From assembly GCA_005882115.1 (NCBI GenBank), contig VBEG01000046.1, positions 1 to 41,076 of the forward strand: DNA of 41,076 nt, given 5' to 3'. The position numbers were made by a program, and so were the translations under genes. The stretch comes from Chloroflexota bacterium (GTDB lineage: Bacteria > Chloroflexota > Dormibacteria > Dormibacterales > Dormibacteraceae). The notes beneath the pieces were generated by a model. The model ran no database searches. It saw only the letters and a list, made by a program, of their open reading frames with translations, and was not told the DNA's origin. The first letter of the stretch is position 1, and each line of letters opens with the position of its first letter. Of the stretch, positions 40,018 to 41,076 are shown piece after piece.

Positions 40018-40625
40018 CCGGGCTTCCACTGCTTGACGAAGCCTGGATTGCGAACCTTGATCTCGTCCCAGGTCGCGCCTGGTAGCAGCCGCTCCAGCGC
40101 CCGGCGCGTCTGGCAGTTCCGGCACACGCCGCCGGACCTCCTGCCGGCCCACGCGCCGCAGCCCGTGACGCAGGGTCGCAGCTGGTGGTGGCACGCAAAG
40201 CACAGGACCTGGAGGTTTTCCTCGCCATTGTCGCCGCCTTGCAGCACAGCGATGCGATGATGGACCTGGAGGGCGCGCACGACGCCTGAAACTCCGCACA
40301 CCTCGCACGCCCTGCCCCGACTTGCGATCAACGCTCGCCGTCGCGACGCAGTCATCGGCTCGACACCGGCGCGCCGGTTGTTGGTGGTGAGCATGCGGTC
40401 GCGCGTGCTCCGGGTGCGTACAAACGGCGCGAACTCGCCATCGTTATCCGCCGAACAGCTCCCGCACAGGACGGCCAGGTTGGCGGCGGTGCACCGGGCT
40501 GCCTCGTCGACGCGAAACACGTAGAGCGCCCAGCGCCACTCGAGGCCGCAGCGCTCGCATGCCCCGCGGCACCGGCGCTCCAGCGCGACGCGGACGCTAG
40601 GCGAAAGGCGCAGTCCTCCAAACAT
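39987..40625 (-). CDS. HNH endonuclease-type protein with a degenerate second HNH module
   Basis: The protein has 212 residues. The second half (about 93-150) is a full HNH module: CEVC (107-110), HH at 122-123, GEENLQVLCFACHHQ with Asn137 and Cys142/Cys145. The N-terminal half has the same zinc-knuckle frame (CERC 23-26, NLAVLCGSCSADNDGE with Cys54/Cys57) but FRVDEA replaces the HH, so it probably binds zinc without cutting. A further cysteine pair follows (Cys152/156, Cys168/171). The ATG at 40625 diverges from Ku, 61 bases away. Nuclease activity is inferred from the motif only. Confidence 0.8.
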   Translation of the reverse strand: MFGGLRLSPSVRVALERRCRGACERCGLEWRWALYVFRVDEAARCTAANLAVLCGSCSADNDGEFAPFVRTRSTRDRMLTTNNRRAGVEPMTASRRRALIASRGRACEVCGVSGVVRALQVHHRIAVLQGGDNGEENLQVLCFACHHQLRPCVTGCGAWAGRRSGGVCRNCQTRRALERLLPGATWDEIKVRNPGFVKQWKPGYEPLPLVRA

Positions 40626-40671
40626 GCGTTTGGCGCCCCCATCGTATCGCTGAATGGGCGATTCCGACGCT

Positions 40672-40677
40672 TAGGAT
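40672..40677 (+). promoter_or_regulatory. candidate -10 box for leaderless Ku
   Basis: TAGGAT lies nine bases before the Ku ATG at 40687, with no Shine-Dalgarno sequence between. This matches the pattern at hpt, codA and the LLM gene. Confidence 0.3.
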
Positions 40678-40686
40678 TCAATCGCA

Positions 40687-41076
40687 ATGGCAACGGCGGT
40701 CTGGACCGGCTCACTGTCCCTCGGTCTGGTCGTCGTCCCGGTCCGGCTCTACCCCGCGATTCACAAGAAGACCGTCCGCTTCCACGAGCTCGATCGCGCG
40801 GGTCGCCGGGTTCGTCACGTGCGGGTCGCCGAGCCCGATCTCGCCCCCGAAGCCTACGGGCGCGACGCAGTCGACCTCCAACGCGCACAACGATTCGACA
40901 CCACGGCACCGCCGACGCGTTTCTTCGAGGCGCCGCCACCGGCGCCCGAGGTCGCGTACCGGGAAGTTCGCAAGGGATACGAGGTCGCGCCTGGTGAGTA
41001 CGTGAGCATGAGCCGCGAGGAAGTCGCCGAGCTGGCCCCGGAGCGCAGCCGCGTCATCGACGTGCAGCAGTTCGTC
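40687..41076 (+). CDS. ku: Ku protein (non-homologous end joining), 5' part
   Basis: The first 130 codons are in the window and the gene runs off the right edge. Bacterial Ku binds DNA ends and recruits ligase D. The beginning is clear: MATAVWTGSLSLGLVVVPVRLYPAIHKKTVRFHELD, then KGYEVAPGEYVSMSREEVAELAPERSRVIDVQQF. The cysteine pair often found after the first block (CPxCG) is absent, and an unusual stretch of about 40 residues rich in Ala, Pro and Arg stands in its place. The start is well placed after a TAGGAT box. A ligase D gene would be expected beyond the window. Confidence 0.9.
   Translation, partial: MATAVWTGSLSLGLVVVPVRLYPAIHKKTVRFHELDRAGRRVRHVRVAEPDLAPEAYGRDAVDLQRAQRFDTTAPPTRFFEAPPPAPEVAYREVRKGYEVAPGEYVSMSREEVAELAPERSRVIDVQQFV

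Overview
The window is high-GC, gene-dense bacterial DNA, with about 38 protein-coding genes, no RNA genes, no insertion sequences and no CRISPR array. F420-type luciferase-like oxidoreductases, a Ku gene, an LppM-like lipoprotein, PPK2, many GTG/TTG starts and several gene starts that sit 6-9 bases after a TANNNT box without a Shine-Dalgarno sequence suggest a soil member of Actinomycetota, Chloroflexota or Dormibacterota. The phylum cannot be settled from the sequence alone.

The left half (about 1.2-16 kb) is a purine and pyrimidine-base salvage and degradation locus. It holds hypoxanthine phosphoribosyltransferase (hpt), cytosine deaminase (codA) and an NCS1 base permease. A plus-strand operon encodes a DUF3830 protein, allantoate amidohydrolase and allantoinase. 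A tightly overlapping minus-strand operon runs adenine deaminase - OHCU decarboxylase - HIU hydrolase - urate oxidase - three xanthine dehydrogenase subunits - 8-oxoguanine-deaminase-like amidohydrolase. Together these can take adenine, hypoxanthine or oxidised guanine through xanthine and urate to allantoin and allantoate, releasing ammonia. No recognisable ureidoglycolate-processing enzyme or local regulator was seen.

Divergent from the adenine deaminase gene is a second plus-strand operon (16.1-22.2 kb). It encodes an orphan large subunit of a molybdenum hydroxylase, an acyl-CoA/AMP ligase, an alpha/beta hydrolase, a crotonase-fold protein and an F420-type oxidoreductase. This reads as an uncharacterised catabolic pathway and is the best candidate for something undescribed. 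It is followed by an SDR, an SPFH/flotillin-like protein and a minus-strand run: LppM-like lipoprotein, LLM oxidoreductase, a broken CPBP protease gene, a kinase-less membrane sensor, a small membrane protein and a WGR-DUF4253 protein.

The right part (30.9-41 kb) holds threonine dehydratase with a redoxin, two head-to-head HAD phosphatases, PPK2, an NTF2-like protein, a cupin, a Rieske oxygenase, an ADP-ribosylglycohydrolase-family protein, a PfkB sugar kinase, a second NCS1 permease, an HNH nuclease and the 5' part of a Ku gene. The ADP-ribosylglycohydrolase, PfkB and NCS1 genes could together import and cleave a nucleoside-like compound.

Two features of gene organisation stand out. Most co-directional genes are joined by NTGA stop/start overlaps, and three of these are CTGA, implying CTG start codons. 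A two-hairpin palindromic repeat occurs between hpt and codA and again inside the 3' end of the xanthine dehydrogenase FAD-subunit gene, and a related palindrome is inserted in frame in the molybdenum subunit.
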